Position numbers and translations under genes: made by a program
Assembly (NCBI GenBank): GCA_023897205.1
Contig: JAHWDD010000009.1
Coordinates: 372,001 to 436,000 of the forward strand
Reading direction: 5' to 3'
DNA: 64,000 bases
DNA from: Exophiala sp. HKRS030
Lineage: Eukaryota > Ascomycota > Eurotiomycetes > Chaetothyriales > Herpotrichiellaceae
Notes under the pieces: generated by a model
Told to the model about the DNA's origin: nothing
Seen by the model: only the letters and a program-made list of their open reading frames with translations
The model's database searches: none
Part shown: positions 32,713 through 42,345 of the stretch, one piece after another
How positions within the stretch are numbered: position 1 is the stretch's first letter
Layout: each line of letters begins with the position of its first letter

Positions 32713-34144
32713 ATGTCCGAAGTCTCGGTACTTATCATCGGCTGTGGTGTCGCTGGGCCGGTGCTTGCGAACTTTTTAAAACGCAGAGGATACAACCCCA
32801 TTGTCTTTGAAAAGGTTTCAAAACTGGGAGATGCAGGGGCGTCACTGATGTTGATGCCAAATGGGTAAGAGAATACCGCTTGTTTTGGTAACAGAGGGAA
32901 TTAAGTTGCTGAGCGGAACGCAGACTCAAAGTTCTCAACAAAGTCGGTGTAGCAGAGAAAGTTGAAAAAGGATCCCAGCCTCTCGAGGCATTTCAAGACC
33001 TCACCTCAGATGGTGGTCTTCTAGGATCCTCAGACTTACCACAGAGTTTCCGATCAAAATACGGAGAACCTGCAATGGGTGTCAAGCGGACCGAGCTGAA
33101 TTTGATGCTCAAAACCATGCTCACTGATCTGGATGTTGATGTGAGGGAGGGCTGGGAGCTAGAGGATATCGAAGAAGGGGAAGATTCAGTGACTGCTCAT
33201 TTCAAAGGACATGGATCTGTTACGGGCTCATTCCTCATCGGATGCGATGGGATCAAAGCTGCTTCCAGACGTATCCTTCTTAGGAAGAGAGGCCTCAGCG
33301 AAGGGCTGCCAGACTTTACCGGATTAACACAGGTAAGCTACATGACTCGGGCAGCGTGCTCACGGCTGACACCACAGACTGCTGGATTGTCACCAACACC
33401 ACAGGCGCTGAAAACTCGGCACAGCATGAGGAATTGGTTTGGTGAAGGAGTCCATATGATTGCATACCCAGTCTCTCCTGACGTGACGTCCTGGGCATTG
33501 ACTTTACCTGAAGGCGAAGGAAATGAAGCTGCCTGGGGCTTGTGCTCTGCGCAAGAAATCGCCGCGCGAAGGGAAAAACTCCTCGACAAGATCAGTTCGT
33601 GGAAAGACAAGTCGCCGGCGGAATTGGTTCAAAAGCCATCTCGTATTATCAAATTTGGTATTTTTGATCGAACAGAAATGAGTCCAAATCAGTGGTATTC
33701 GAGGAGATGCGTTCTGGTGGGAGATGCGGCACATCCAACCTCCCCCCATCTTGGACAAGGGGCTAACCAGGCACTGTAAGTTGGTCTCGACCATCCCAAA
33801 TCGATTGCACTTTCTCTAATCTGATCAATAGTGAGGATTGCTTTCATCTCAGCCATGCCTTGCCATCCTTGAATCTAGAGAGCGAGAATTATGAGGAGAG
33901 TTTGCAAAAAATCGGGCCGGGTTTGGTGAACATCTTCCAGGCTTTCGCAGAGAAGAGACAACCAAGGACGTCGGCATTGGTGAAAGGTGCACGTACTCAA
34001 GGTCAGACACGGGTCGTAACGACTGGAACCGACGATTGTAGACTGCGGAATGAAAAGGTTGCCGCAGGTTGGAAGGACGTTGAGGCAATATCAGCAAAGT
34101 ACGATGCACTTTGCCGGGAGCCATTCCAGGGAACTCCTACATAG
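32713..34144 (+). CDS. FAD-dependent monooxygenase (PHBH/salicylate hydroxylase-like), four exons
   Basis: Group A flavin hydroxylase. Exons: 32713-32864, 32924-33332, 33378-33775 and 33832-34144, about 423 residues. FAD contacts are all visible: the N-terminal GxGxxG (IIGCGVAGPVLANFLKRRG), the middle DG motif (LIGCDGIKAASR), and the C-terminal GD motif (CVLVGDAAHPTSPHLGQGANQALEDC, the last part across the fourth exon junction). The Met at 32713 sits just before the Rossmann strand, so the upstream ATG at 32674 is unlikely. No signal peptide or membrane anchor. Substrate is probably an aromatic or related acid, by family. Position between a permease and a Zn2Cys6 regulator suggests pathway membership. 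Confidence 0.9.
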
Positions 34145-34456
34145 GTGTTATGATCAAACGGGTAACATTGGTAATTGTGAGTATTTCTCTCATAAGCATT
34201 GTCTCGACACGGCAGCAAGCCTTCTGGTCTCAGCTAGTCTCTGTAGTCGCCTGGTAAGGAATGCGTATGTGATGAATGAGACGTGCTACTGCAGGACACC
34301 GTGACGCTTCTTGTGACCTCGTATTCGTACCGGCTCATTGGCCAAGACATTTCCTCCAACTCCGAAATTCAGACGAAGGCAGACATCTCAGTCTGTCATT
34401 GATTTTTCCATCTCCGAAATTCTGTGTTCTCCTCCGGATGCTGGCTTACTATCTTC
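34145..34456. other. Intergenic region FAD monooxygenase-regulator
   Basis: About 310 bp, the promoter side of the regulator at 34457. No distinct feature. Confidence 0.5.
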
Positions 34457-36796
34457 ATGTCCAGTTCACAATCCGATCCAGCAGTGACCTCATCCATCGT
34501 CCAGAAGAAGCCGCGCCATATTCCCAGGCGGGTCCCTCTCAGCTGTGATCCTTGCAGAAAGCGCAAATTGAAATGTGACCGCGCCGTACCGTGCAGCACT
34601 TGCTCGCGGTACAACCGGGAAGACCTGTGCCTGCTGAATCCTGCGCCGCCTAGAGGCAAAAGGATAAATTCACATCCCAAGCAGAGGACTCAGAGCCAAC
34701 CCCAGTGCACTGTCGAGGCCCACAATGCTAGTCAAACCGCTGGAGCTGCGGCTCTCGAGAGGTCTTCGCCCCAGGGACTCGGCAATCTATCTTCACAAGT
34801 GTGGTCAGAGACTCCAAGCTATGAAATAACCGAGTTCGTTGCGGATGTTCCGGTGACAGAAGAACGACCTGGACCCGGTCAATCAGTCGAGAAAGTCCAG
34901 GCCGTCACCGCAGCCCAGCCATTGTCTTCTAGTCATCAGCAACTTTTTACTGCCGGAGATTCTAGCACATCACGTTCAGATGGTGCCGTTAACATCTTGT
35001 TTCCACAGAATCTGCCGCTTCTACAATTTTCTAGTGGTGTCGATGGTAGTTTCATGGATAGTTTGATATTTTCAGACAACGACATGCAATGGAAGAAATT
35101 GCTGGTCAAATTTCTTCCTACTCGAACTCAAGCAGACGTACTCCTCAGCTATTTCATTGAACACATCAACTGGCTTTTCCAGACGGTCCATGTTCCCACG
35201 TTCCGAAAAGAGTATTCTAAATTTTGGGACGGCGAGGTCAAAGATGTAGATCTACCGTGGATGTCGCTGTTGTTCACAATTCTGTCCTTGAGCGCACTAT
35301 ACATCCCTGTTGATGTTGCGGAAGTGGTCGGTCTGCGACGAGATTCTATCCGAAAATATTCCCACATATGGCATCGTGCAAGTCTGCAAGCTCTTCAGGC
35401 TGGCAATTACGAAGGAAAGCCAACTCTGTCACAGTTACAGACATTCTCCATTACACAGCTATATTGGTACGCAACCAACAACATTGAAACAATTAATTCG
35501 TAAGTCCAAATCCTCCGATCACAGTTTCTGTCTGATGGGCAATTAGGCGGATGGGCCAAGCTGTGCGAAATGCTCAAGCTCTAGGGCTGGACAAAGATCA
35601 CACGCCTGCCAGAAATGTAGCCGAAGCGATGAGACATCGCCTGTGGTGGGATCTAGTGGACTCCGACACGTAAGCAGATTGTGTCTTCCAGTGTGGCTTG
35701 ATGTGTGCTAAAGAAACCCAGGTTTCAGTCAATATGTCTCGATAGGCCACCCTTGATTCAAGTGCACCTCACCAATGTACCACTTCCCCTTAATTGTGAC
35801 GATCTCGACCTGGGTTTGGACTTTGCGCGTGCAAGGACCATGAATGAGCCTACCGTTATGAGCATGAACATCTATCGAGCGAGGATATTCCGGCTCCTCA
35901 ACCGCGCTCTGGTCATTGATCCGTCGCAGCTTCAATCCTACAATTCGGTAGTTGAGATTGACCGAAAACTTCTGAAGATTATTGACGAACTGCCCTGGTA
36001 TTTCCAGCTCGATCATGAGGAAAAAGCCAAAACCTTCTCTGCAGCTCATGAATTCTTGACATGGCAAAACCACATTCTGCGGACATGTGTCAGTACGCAG
36101 CGTGTTCGTATGTATCGACCATTTCTCGACAGCGTCACGAGCGCCTTCGACACCTGCATTGGGGCAGTTGAGAATGCATTGGCTACATACAGGACCCTAC
36201 GCAGAAATGAGCCAATCGTCACGCAACAGAAATTCTACCCACAGGCGTACCAGATTTTCTCTGTCGCCGTCACCTTGGGCACGTTACTTCTGGTCGAGAG
36301 AACCATTCCAAACGCCGCTCGCTTCCGGGTCGATGTTCACAACATGGCGGACGATTTGGGTCTGTTAGAAGCGCAAGCGTGCCCTGTTCCGGTCGCCGTC
36401 AATGGACACAACGTTCTACTCAAGATCCTATCGCTGTTCGAGCAGGGTGAGTCTTGCTCACCTGAGGACGCTGAACGCCTCGTTCCAGACATTTCGATCA
36501 TCCTGGGTGGTGAGAATACTACTCGCGCCTACCTGAGACGACGAACTGCCACTGAGACACAACAGTCCAATCAAGTTCAGGCTCATTTGGGTGACGTTAG
36601 AGATCAGGGCGATGGTGGCAGACAGCTTCAGGGTTCTGAAGTGACGACTGGTCAACTTATTTCGTTGACTCCTCTTCTTGGAGCAGCAGAGGGACTTTTC
36701 GACTTGGATGATTTTGACCTTAGCGACTCTTATGGTCTTTTTGACTGGGACATGACCGGTTTGTTATCAGATGCTCTGGCCAGCGGGAGGCAGTGA
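34457..36796 (+). CDS. Zn(II)2Cys6 transcription factor with fungal_trans domain, three exons
   Basis: Nuclear regulator. Exons 34457-35499, 35547-35669 and 35722-36796, about 746 residues. Zinc cluster at about residues 30-56 with Cys-x2-Cys-x6-Cys-x5-Cys-x2-Cys-x8-Cys (CDPCRKRKLKC core). A Ser/Gln-rich linker follows, then the fungal_trans domain from about residue 220: FLPTRTQADVLLSYFIEHINWLFQ, AQALGLDKDHT, and RHRLWWDLVDSDTFQS across the second intron. The C-terminus is acidic and aromatic (FDLDDFDLSDSYGLFDWDM-type), a plausible activation region. It lies between the FAD monooxygenase and the cupin and is a good candidate for the regulator that reads the CGG-core motif at 29.45 kb. Confidence 0.92.
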
Positions 36797-37342
36797 AACC
36801 AGTGCTGCTATGTGTCACCACAGCACTCTTACTTGGGTGCTCACTTGCCCGAATGACCTCTTCGAGATGCCATTCACACGATGCTTGATGCACCGTGCTC
36901 TGCCTCCCTTCCCCGACATCCTTGGGAGTTGTCTGTCGGATACCGAGGGATGTGAGGTGGATCTTGCGGAACGGTTATTGTCGGGTCCACGTACGGAGTA
37001 GAAGCAACTCGTATCCATCCGCAATGAACTCCGCACCATGTCGACGAACCTGAAGTCAAATGGAGAAAGATATGTTTAATGAACAACTTCATACCATACT
37101 TTTGGCAGTGGTGTAACTGAAATCAATGGGTAGGGTCCAGAAGTGACATCAATCCTGGCGACGGAGAGATAGCATAGATCCGTTGTCGACAACTTGCAAG
37201 AATCCCTCTTTGGATTCTGGGCTGAAGCCAAAAGGCCATTATCAATACGGATAGCACGCGCAACATGCAACGAACTCGTTTGCAGCCAGGGAAAGGCAAA
37301 GCAGAACTCAGCAAGCAAAGCGGATCAAGCAACTGTCCCGCA
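36797..37342. other. Intergenic region regulator-cupin
   Basis: One GTACGGAGTA copy at 36991-37000. No gene; the upstream Met at 37265 could extend the cupin frame by 26 codons. Confidence 0.5.
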
Positions 37343-37978
37343 ATGTCGCCTCCTCATATTTATGGAATTACTCTAGCTAACGGGAGTACCATCACACATG
37401 GTATCGGTGCGAACGTTAAACGACCCTTCTCAGATGTCCCGGTCGTCATGCACGAACTCGACCCCGGCACGCGCTCGTTCGCAGGACAATTGGGTTTCAT
37501 TGAATTCTCCACGGAATACCGACTCCCAAGGCACGTTCACATTGCCCCAGCAGCTGACGAAGCATCGGCCGAGAGGAGATTCATCTGCGAGAGGATTGTG
37601 GTGTTGGATGGCGTTGCTCTCGTCGAATTCAATGGCGAGAGGTACGTGATTCCGCCCAAGACGTTGGTGTCGATTGCCCCCGGCGTACCGCACACGTGGA
37701 CCGCTTGTCCGGTTGGAGTCACGGTGGGAGAGGGCGATGCGAGCGTCACTTCAAAGGGCGCGTTTCTCATGCTGTACGAGTATGAGGAGGCGACAGCCTT
37801 CTTCCCTACCTGGCAGACTCGAACGTTGGAGCGCGTGGAGGAGTATGAACGGTGTGAAGATCTGGAGAGTATCAGGTTCCCTGAGATGTCTGCGAAGGAT
37901 GTATACGAGGAATGTTGGTTTGCGTGGGATAAACAGTTGACGAAGAAGGGGCAGAATTCAGGCAGGACTCGATACTGA
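37343..37978 (+). CDS. Cupin-fold protein
   Basis: Small single-domain cupin, 211 residues from MSPPHIYGIT; the frame is open back to 37265, adding 26 residues without cupin features. Motif 1 reads PRHVHIAPA (metal-ligand histidines), then RRFICERIVVLDG with a candidate glutamate; motif 2 reads PPKTLVSIAPGVPHTWTACP. Cupins of this size include dioxygenases, isomerases and binding proteins, so no reaction is claimed. It is the last of the accessory block that starts with the CoA ligase and permease, and a metal-dependent ring-cleaving or decarboxylating role would fit a catabolic module, but that is inference. Confidence 0.75.
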   Translation: MSPPHIYGITLANGSTITHGIGANVKRPFSDVPVVMHELDPGTRSFAGQLGFIEFSTEYRLPRHVHIAPAADEASAERRFICERIVVLDGVALVEFNGERYVIPPKTLVSIAPGVPHTWTACPVGVTVGEGDASVTSKGAFLMLYEYEEATAFFPTWQTRTLERVEEYERCEDLESIRFPEMSAKDVYEECWFAWDKQLTKKGQNSGRTRY

Positions 37979-38439
37979 TGCGAGCACTGTAGCATTGTCT
38001 TCCAAAGGGGAAATGGTGCTCTCGTGTAATCTCAAGACGCCAATTGAGGAGTGGGTCGTAAAGAATCACAATTGGCATGCCCACAGACAGTGCCGGCCTC
38101 GGTTGAGACAATTTCCGGAACTATGAGTGATATCATGGCCTCGAACTCCGTGGTGAATCCATGAATTAACACGTATTTCAAGAATCAGGAGATTGTCAGT
38201 AGACGAGATCTTTAAGCCAAATTGTACATTTGGCGTTTTGATCCACCACATATTTGTTACGGTCGAGTAAGCGGCAAATGTAGCGCTGTTTCGCAAAGAC
38301 GAAACCACCATCAATGAGTACACCGAGTACTTCGTACCATTTCTGTAATGTATTCTGTGGATTGATTTGTACACAGCCAGCTTCAAGATGCATTACGACC
38401 TACGGTAGCGCCTGGAGCGCTTGAACCAACACCACCACA
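37979..38439. other. Intergenic region cupin-MDM10
   Basis: About 460 bp upstream of the mitochondrial gene. No gene. Marks the change from accessory to housekeeping genes. Confidence 0.5.
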
Positions 38440-39945
38440 ATGATAGACTTCATGGATTATGTTGTCCACACGTTCGGCACCTCGACCGATTGGAATGTCG
38501 ACAACAGCTACTCCTATCTGACTGCGACTTCTGATGCTCTATTGTCCTTTCAAACGCCCTCATCCCTGGCCTTACATGTCTCGTCCCTAAGCACACCGAA
38601 TTTTGCAACCTCGTACACGCTCTCGACCTTGGGCCAGATTGACGGGTCGATATCTTACCTCTATTCGACGGTTCCACTCGCACACATACCATCGCAGACG
38701 ACGAGCATACCTTTGAAGAGCTTGGTGAGGGGTTACCGAGATATCAAGTTGCCAATAGGATTACAAGAGAAGAGACAGCCTTTCCAGCAAGACGCGAAGA
38801 AGCCGACGCTGCTACATGCGACGCTTGCCCTGCCCCCTCCATCTGTCTTGACAGGACTATATGCCAGGCGCATAAACCCTGATACCCTTCTTTCACTGTC
38901 TCTCTATAGCAAATCTGTCGCACTCCCCAGCGCCAGTGCTGGTGTTCCTCCGGCATCGGTGCTAGCCCATGTTCAACATGACACAGGTAGATACTCTATC
39001 GAGGGACTCGGCTCGACAGACAATGCGCTACTTGGTGTTCGCGGGCTTTGGAACTTTGGCATCTCACCGCCAGAGTCAGACGGTTCGATCTCTTCTGCCA
39101 CCCCGTCTGAACTGGTGGGGGACCTCACCGACTTCCCAACGAGGCTGCCGCTCCCACCGCACTTGGATGCCCTGTCAGCCTACCACAACCGACTCGCCTC
39201 CAAACCATCCCTTCTCTCCGCCGGGGCAGAATTCTATTACAGCCCCTTCAGCCATGTCATTGGCTTGTCGACGGGCCTACGCTTCACGACACTGACACCA
39301 CAAATCACGCCTCCTGATGAACCGCCAGCTCGTTCTTCCAACAAGCCATTGGCGGGGACATCGGCCGCCCTACTCTCCAGCGCGAGCCACTCGCTCCTCA
39401 CACCAAGCAACGTCCACCACTCATCGTTCCCGTACACCATGACACTCGTCCTGACCCCTCTCACGGGCTCAATATCATCATCGTACTCGGTCCGGCCGAC
39501 GCCCAACCTCGCACTGTCTTCTCGCTTCGACTTCAACTTTTACTCCTGGGAGAGCCGGTACGTCCTCGGCGGCGAGCTGTGGCGGAAACACCGCACGTCC
39601 AAGGACCCAGACCATTCCACATCCTGGGCCCGAGAAAAGACCCGAGACTGGTTCACCCCGGCCGAGAGGGCTCTCAAGGACGAACGGGTTGCGAGAGAGG
39701 AAGAGAACGTGCTCAAGTTTCGTCTGGACGATACGTGGAACGTCCGGGCCTTGTGGAGCGGCCGTGTCAAGAGTCTCCTCGTCAGTGCGGGCGTGAGTGT
39801 GTGTCCTACATCGAGAGGTGGGAGTAGCAACGCACCCGTGACGGTGGCCGGTGGCATGGCGAGGCCAGGTCTAGATTCCGATGGAGGACCGAGTGAGAAG
39901 AGGTGGACTGGCAGTGTAGGATTCAGCATTGCTTATTCGACTTGA
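38440..39945 (+). CDS. MDM10: Mdm10, ERMES / SAM-associated mitochondrial outer-membrane protein
   Basis: Beta-barrel of the mitochondrial outer membrane, part of the ERMES ER-mitochondria tether and a helper of Tom40 assembly in the SAM complex. Single exon, 501 residues, usual for filamentous fungi. The opening MIDFMDYVVHTFGTSTDWN and the following YSYLTATSDALLSFQTP are family signatures, and alternating hydrophobic strands continue to the end. The loop around residues 390-430 (KHRTSKDPDHS) is polar. No signal peptide, as expected. Confidence 0.95.
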   Translation: MIDFMDYVVHTFGTSTDWNVDNSYSYLTATSDALLSFQTPSSLALHVSSLSTPNFATSYTLSTLGQIDGSISYLYSTVPLAHIPSQTTSIPLKSLVRGYRDIKLPIGLQEKRQPFQQDAKKPTLLHATLALPPPSVLTGLYARRINPDTLLSLSLYSKSVALPSASAGVPPASVLAHVQHDTGRYSIEGLGSTDNALLGVRGLWNFGISPPESDGSISSATPSELVGDLTDFPTRLPLPPHLDALSAYHNRLASKPSLLSAGAEFYYSPFSHVIGLSTGLRFTTLTPQITPPDEPPARSSNKPLAGTSAALLSSASHSLLTPSNVHHSSFPYTMTLVLTPLTGSISSSYSVRPTPNLALSSRFDFNFYSWESRYVLGGELWRKHRTSKDPDHSTSWAREKTRDWFTPAERALKDERVAREEENVLKFRLDDTWNVRALWSGRVKSLLVSAGVSVCPTSRGGSSNAPVTVAGGMARPGLDSDGGPSEKRWTGSVGFSIAYST

Positions 39946-40623
39946 TATGATACCGCGAATGCATAGCGAATGTGAAAATGGAGGTGCATCCATCTCTTTC
40001 CGACAAATCAAATATACCCAGGGTACATAGTTATCTGAAAGTGACACGTTTTCAAATCGATTTGTATGTTCTGGAAAAACAATCATATCTACGGGCGTCA
40101 GGTAACAAACAATGATTACCCGACACCCAACAACTTGAGCGGAGACAAAAAGGGCTCAACGCTCCAAGAGGCACGCCCCGAGAGTATGGAGTGTGACCAT
40201 CTATCTACAATTCCACTCGTTCCCGTACCAATCGAGGCAAACCCGACCATTGCAAGCGTCGATGACGGCCATTGACCAGGAGCAAAAGAAAAGATGCACA
40301 AGTAATGACCCAAACTATTGACCGGTTCTTTTCCCACATGTTGACACTTCCGTACCGCCCATATCAATTTCCTCGTCCCGTAACGGGCCTGGTCTCGATT
40401 CTCGTTTGTCACCAATGCATTCTTATCTCTTCGTTTTATTCTTCAGAAAGACAACTCCAGCCCAGGTTCTGCAACCGGAAAACTTTTCCTCTACCGGATA
40501 AAAGGCCGCCACGTCGTTCCATACTCTGCACACACCCTCATGGCCACATTGCACTCGACAAGGTCCGTTGTTGTCGTGTTTGCACTTCCAATTTCAAGGG
40601 GTGATTTGTTATTCGCGGGGCGC
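39946..40623. other. Convergent intergenic region MDM10-epimerase
   Basis: 3' side of both flanking genes. No gene supported. Confidence 0.5.
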
Positions 40624-41808
40624 TTAGTTGTTCTTCTTGAGAGCATCGACAAACTCCTTTGGCGGTTGCTGTCTGTATCCTTCGGGGTTGTTCTCTGTCC
40701 ACTTCCACAGGTCCGCGCAGGCTTCCTCCAGGGTGCGGTGTGTCTTCCAGCCTAGCTCTCTGTTCGCCCTGGACGGGTTACTCGTCAGGTCGAGCACGTC
40801 GCCCGCTCTCCGGCCGGCCACCTCGTACGGCAGATCGCGGCCGACGGCCTTGCTGAATGCCTTGACCATGTCAAAGACCGTCGAGCCTCGGCCGGTGCCC
40901 AGGTTCCACGCCCGGACTCCGGGGTTTTGGCCGCGAAGGTAGTCGAGAGCCTTGAGGTGACCTTGGGCCAGGTCGAGAATGTGGATGTAATCTCTGATCG
41001 CGGTTCCGTCGTGGGAGGCGTAGTCATCTCCGAAGACCAGAAGTTTCTCGCGCTTGCCGTTGGCCACTTGCGCCAGAAGGGGCAGCAGGTTGTAGGGCAC
41101 GCCAGATGGGTCTTCGCCCATAATACCACTGGGGTGGGCACCGGCAGGGTTGAAGTACCGTAGCAGACCTGCGTTCCACTTGTTCACGGCCGAGGTGTCA
41201 CCTTTCTTCTGGGCCTTGGCCCGTTCGGCGTTGATGTGGTCCGTGATCATGAGTTCGGATGTGAATTTGGTGTTGCCGTACGGGTTCGTCGGGCCCAGGG
41301 GGCACTCTTCTGGGATGGGGATCATGCCTGGGACGCGGGTGGCATCGCCGTAGACAGTCGCCGAGGAGGAGTAGACGATGTTGGTGACATTGTGTCGGGC
41401 AGCGGAGCGGAGCAGGCACAGTGTGCCGTAGACGTTGACTTTGTAGTAGTCGAGGGGGATCTCGCCAGACTCGCCGACCGCTTTGAGGGCAGCAAAGTGG
41501 ATGACGCTGTCGATGTCGGGGTGTTTGGCAAAAATCTCGTCCAGGGCCTTTTCGTCGGTAATGTCTGCGTTGTAGTACTCGGGCTTCTTCCCACAGATGA
41601 GTTCTATCCTGTTCAGCACCTCAGGAGACGAGTTGTAGAGGTTGTCAACAATGACCACTTTGTAGTCTGCTTCAAGCAAGGCCAGTGCGGTGAACGAGCC
41701 AATGTAGCCGGTACCGCTGTATGCAAGTCAGCGACTATTCTTGTGGTTCTTGGAGGCTCCTGTTTCCGCCTGTACTCACCCGGTGATTAAGCAGGATCCT
41801 GCAGGCAT
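40624..41808 (-). CDS. GAL10: UDP-glucose 4-epimerase, two exons
   Basis: NAD-dependent SDR-type epimerase interconverting UDP-glucose and UDP-galactose. Exons 41808-41780 (29 nt) and 41716-40624, about 373 residues. The tiny first exon is supported by the ATG at 41808 and by the spliced Rossmann motif GGTGYIGS. Other motifs: SSSATVYG strand and NPYGNTK with the YxxxK catalytic pair; the UDP-sugar site region AGLLRYFNPAGAHPSG is present. It is an epimerase only; the mutarotase domain of yeast Gal10 is absent, as in other filamentous fungi. Divergent from the ESF1 gene. Confidence 0.95.
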
Positions 41809-42345
41809 GTTGATGTCGGTATCCGAGACAGTCGGGGAATTGCTTTCTTGCGGTCGTTCAGGAGGGGTTGTGAGAGTTCTCGGACACGCTGAGTCCGAAG
41901 GAGAAGAGGGTGCTTGCTATATGTACGCGAGTGTTCTCCCAAAAGTGCGAAAAGATGGAGCGTGATCTTGTCCGGCGCAATCCGTGAGTGCAACGTGGGG
42001 TGAGGGCTACAGGCGACTTGGTCAGAAAAAAAGCTCATCAACAGATCGCGACGACGCAGCATGCAACATGCAACATGCAAACAATGGCGGGGTGGCATTT
42101 ACCGTACTCTGTATCAAGGAATACCTGACAATACCGTGTATCGTGATTGAATCTGCTGCCTTGATTGCTTGGGTCTGTCATGCCGTGTAACGCAAGATGC
42201 GGTTAGCGTCGGCGGCATCTGCACCGTTCTCCGACTCCCCGCGATTCGCCCGTTAACTTTTTTTGATCTGTGAAACTGCGTTGTGATATTCCGTAACATG
42301 AATACCTGTCTAGGTTGAAAATAGATTCCTCGTCGTTCAGTCAAC
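41809..42345. promoter_or_regulatory. Divergent promoter, epimerase / ESF1
   Basis: The 537-bp divergent upstream region. It contains a GCATGCAACATGCAACATGC direct repeat at about 42058-42080 (three GCAACAT-like units). Confidence 0.45.

Noticed and set aside
21276..38000. Classical secondary-metabolite cluster
   Set aside because: No polyketide synthase, NRPS, terpene synthase or prenyltransferase core was found; the gene set fits catabolism better.
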